Shown here piece by piece: positions 62,909-64,000 of a DNA stretch of 64,000 bases. Position numbers and translations under genes: made by a program. The stretch spans positions 930,001-994,000 of the forward strand of contig NZ_VATY01000002.1 in assembly GCF_005885635.1 (NCBI RefSeq), in the 5' to 3' direction. The notes under the pieces were generated by a model. That model searched no databases. It saw nothing but the letters and a program-made list of their open reading frames with translations, and was not told where the DNA came from. Numbering within the stretch: position 1 is the stretch's first letter; the number at the start of each line of letters is the position of its first letter. Source of the DNA: Maribacter algarum (ex Zhang et al. 2020) (GTDB lineage: Bacteria > Bacteroidota > Bacteroidia > Flavobacteriales > Flavobacteriaceae).

Positions 62909-64000
62909 ATCTTACGCCTCTTCTTTTCTTTTTTCAACAAGCCCAGTTCTCTGGTGGTTTGTCCGGCTACGGAGGTATTCTCTTCTGCTCTTCGGATGAG
63001 ATAGGGCATCACATCACGCACAGGTCCGAAAGGTAAGTACTTGGCAACATTGTATCCTTTGTTCGCTAGATTGAAAGAGATGTGGTCACTCATTCCAAAG
63101 AGTTGTCCGAACCATACTCTTGTATCCCCATTTTCAATGGATGCATTTTTCATGAGTTCCATTAAACGGTATGAACTCTCCTCGTTGTGCGTGCCTGCAA
63201 AAAGAGAAATCACATCCAAATCCTCTAACATATACTGAACAGCAGCATCAAAGTTTTCATCTGTAGCTTTTTTCGAAGCGCAAATCGGAGTTGGATATCC
63301 TAATTCTTCCGCACGTTCATTTTCCTTTTCCATATAGGCCCCACGAACTACTTTCATTCCAATTTTGAATCCGTTAGCCTTTGCTTTCTGATGTAACTGT
63401 TTAAGATAATCCAATCTATCCCAACGGTACATCTGTAAGGTATTGAAAACAATGGCTTTTTTCTTGTTGTACTTTCGCATCAAATCTTCAACAACTTGGT
63501 CAGCAGCGTCTTGCATCCAACTTTCTTCACCATCGATAAGCAAGGATACATTGAGGTCGTATGCCTTTTTACAAGCCTTATCAAATCGATTGATGACTCT
63601 TTGCCATTCTTGAGACTCAGCTTCTGTAAGTTCTTTTCCTTCGCCTACTTTTTGATACAAGGCGAAGCGACCAAAACCAGTAGGCTTAAAAACGGCAAAG
63701 GGAATTGCATCTTTCTCTTTCACAAAATCAAGAATCTTTAAAATCGTTTCTAAAGCACTATCAAAGGGATCGTCTCCCTCCTGTCCTTCCACAGAATAAT
63801 CAAGCACAGAACAAACACCTTTTTCATACATTTTATCTACTACAGGCAGACAGTCCTCTTCATTGACTCCACCACAAAAGTGATCAAACACAGTAGCGCG
63901 AATAAGCCCTTCAACAGGTAGTTTCGCTTTAATCGCAAAATTAGTCATCGCGGTTCCTATTCGAACCAAAGGTTCATTTGCAATCATTTTAAATAGAAAA
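62905..64000 (-). CDS. putA: proline dehydrogenase (partial, 5' end outside window)
   Basis: FAD-dependent PRODH barrel, at least 360 residues. Seen: RATVFDHFCGGVNEEDC, LLIDGEESWMQDAADQV, FNTLQMYRWDRL, GMKVVRGAYMEKENER, AGTHNEESSYRLMELM, FGQLFGMSDHISF and the tail RRAEENTSVAGQTTRELGLL. These include the Arg/Tyr residues that bind proline. The frame stays open past the ATG at 63987 to the window edge (the codons before it read FLFK), so the true start lies further right. It oxidises proline to pyrroline-5-carboxylate. Single-domain type, not the PutA fusion. Confidence 0.93.
   Translation of the reverse strand, partial: FLFKMIANEPLVRIGTAMTNFAIKAKLPVEGLIRATVFDHFCGGVNEEDCLPVVDKMYEKGVCSVLDYSVEGQEGDDPFDSALETILKILDFVKEKDAIPFAVFKPTGFGRFALYQKVGEGKELTEAESQEWQRVINRFDKACKKAYDLNVSLLIDGEESWMQDAADQVVEDLMRKYNKKKAIVFNTLQMYRWDRLDYLKQLHQKAKANGFKIGMKVVRGAYMEKENERAEELGYPTPICASKKATDENFDAAVQYMLEDLDVISLFAGTHNEESSYRLMELMKNASIENGDTRVWFGQLFGMSDHISFNLANKGYNVAKYLPFGPVRDVMPYLIRRAEENTSVAGQTTRELGLLKKEKKRRKI

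Noticed and set aside
1-64000. CRISPR arrays, tRNA and rRNA genes
   Set aside because: No regularly spaced repeats of CRISPR length, no cloverleaf or CCA-type ends and no rRNA-like sequence noticed by eye in the intergenic regions.

Overview
The window comes from the chromosome of a marine-type member of the family Flavobacteriaceae (phylum Bacteroidota). Signs of this are the LpxC-FabZ fusion, the HisB phosphatase-dehydratase fusion, PorX of the type IX secretion system, a TonB receptor paired with a DUF4249 lipoprotein, promoters of the TTG / TAnnTTTG type, little use of Shine-Dalgarno sequences and an AT-leaning base composition. I see no rRNA, tRNA, CRISPR array, transposase or integrase.

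Layout. 1-2310: a PhoB-type response regulator and its histidine kinase. 2316-5371 (minus): a three-gene set of VWA protein, small protein and MoxR-like AAA+ ATPase. 5493-8635: a DUF1853 protein, a DUF418 membrane protein, then (minus) a TonB-dependent receptor with its DUF4249 lipoprotein (to 11030). 11031-13397: an AT-rich insert holding one NACHT-domain NTPase, a candidate single-gene phage-defence protein, plus a short possible gene remnant. 13398-25400: mostly single genes, including a beta-lactamase-fold protein that has lost its catalytic motifs, an AsmA-like protein, an alpha/beta hydrolase, an EthD-like protein, an adenylate cyclase broken by a one-base frameshift, two small membrane proteins, a methyltransferase and a PAP2 phosphatase. 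25553-29463: an ECF sigma factor, its putative anti-sigma factor, envelope proteins of the DUF4097/DUF2807 type, a beta-barrel protein and a small unlisted gene. 29651-32061 (minus): three NTF2-like secreted proteins. 32305-34145: a LytS-type kinase and LytTR regulator.

34152-43455 (minus) is a complete histidine operon: hisG-GNAT-hisD-hisC-hisB-hisH-GNAT-hisA-DinB-hisF-racemase-hisIE. It is tightly overlapped and carries four non-his genes. Upstream lies a classic attenuator: a 17-residue leader peptide with three consecutive His codons, an antiterminator segment and a terminator. hisA carries an in-frame insertion made of a palindromic repeat.

43525-57271 (minus) holds prohibitin, a VWA-like membrane protein, fabG, an M16 protease, sucD, an lpxD paralogue, efp, lpxA, lpxC/fabZ, lpxD and an HD phosphohydrolase, i.e. 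lipid A synthesis with core housekeeping. 57390-62908 (plus) holds porX, a secreted protein, tsaE, a small lipoprotein, a membrane protein, alanine dehydrogenase and a DUF4258-like protein. A proline dehydrogenase gene runs off the right edge.

The most unusual items are the complete histidine attenuator, the palindromic insertion inside hisA, the catalytically dead beta-lactamase-fold protein, the lone NACHT gene, and a degenerate dispersed repeat family built on TACGAAG/TACGAGG at gene ends.
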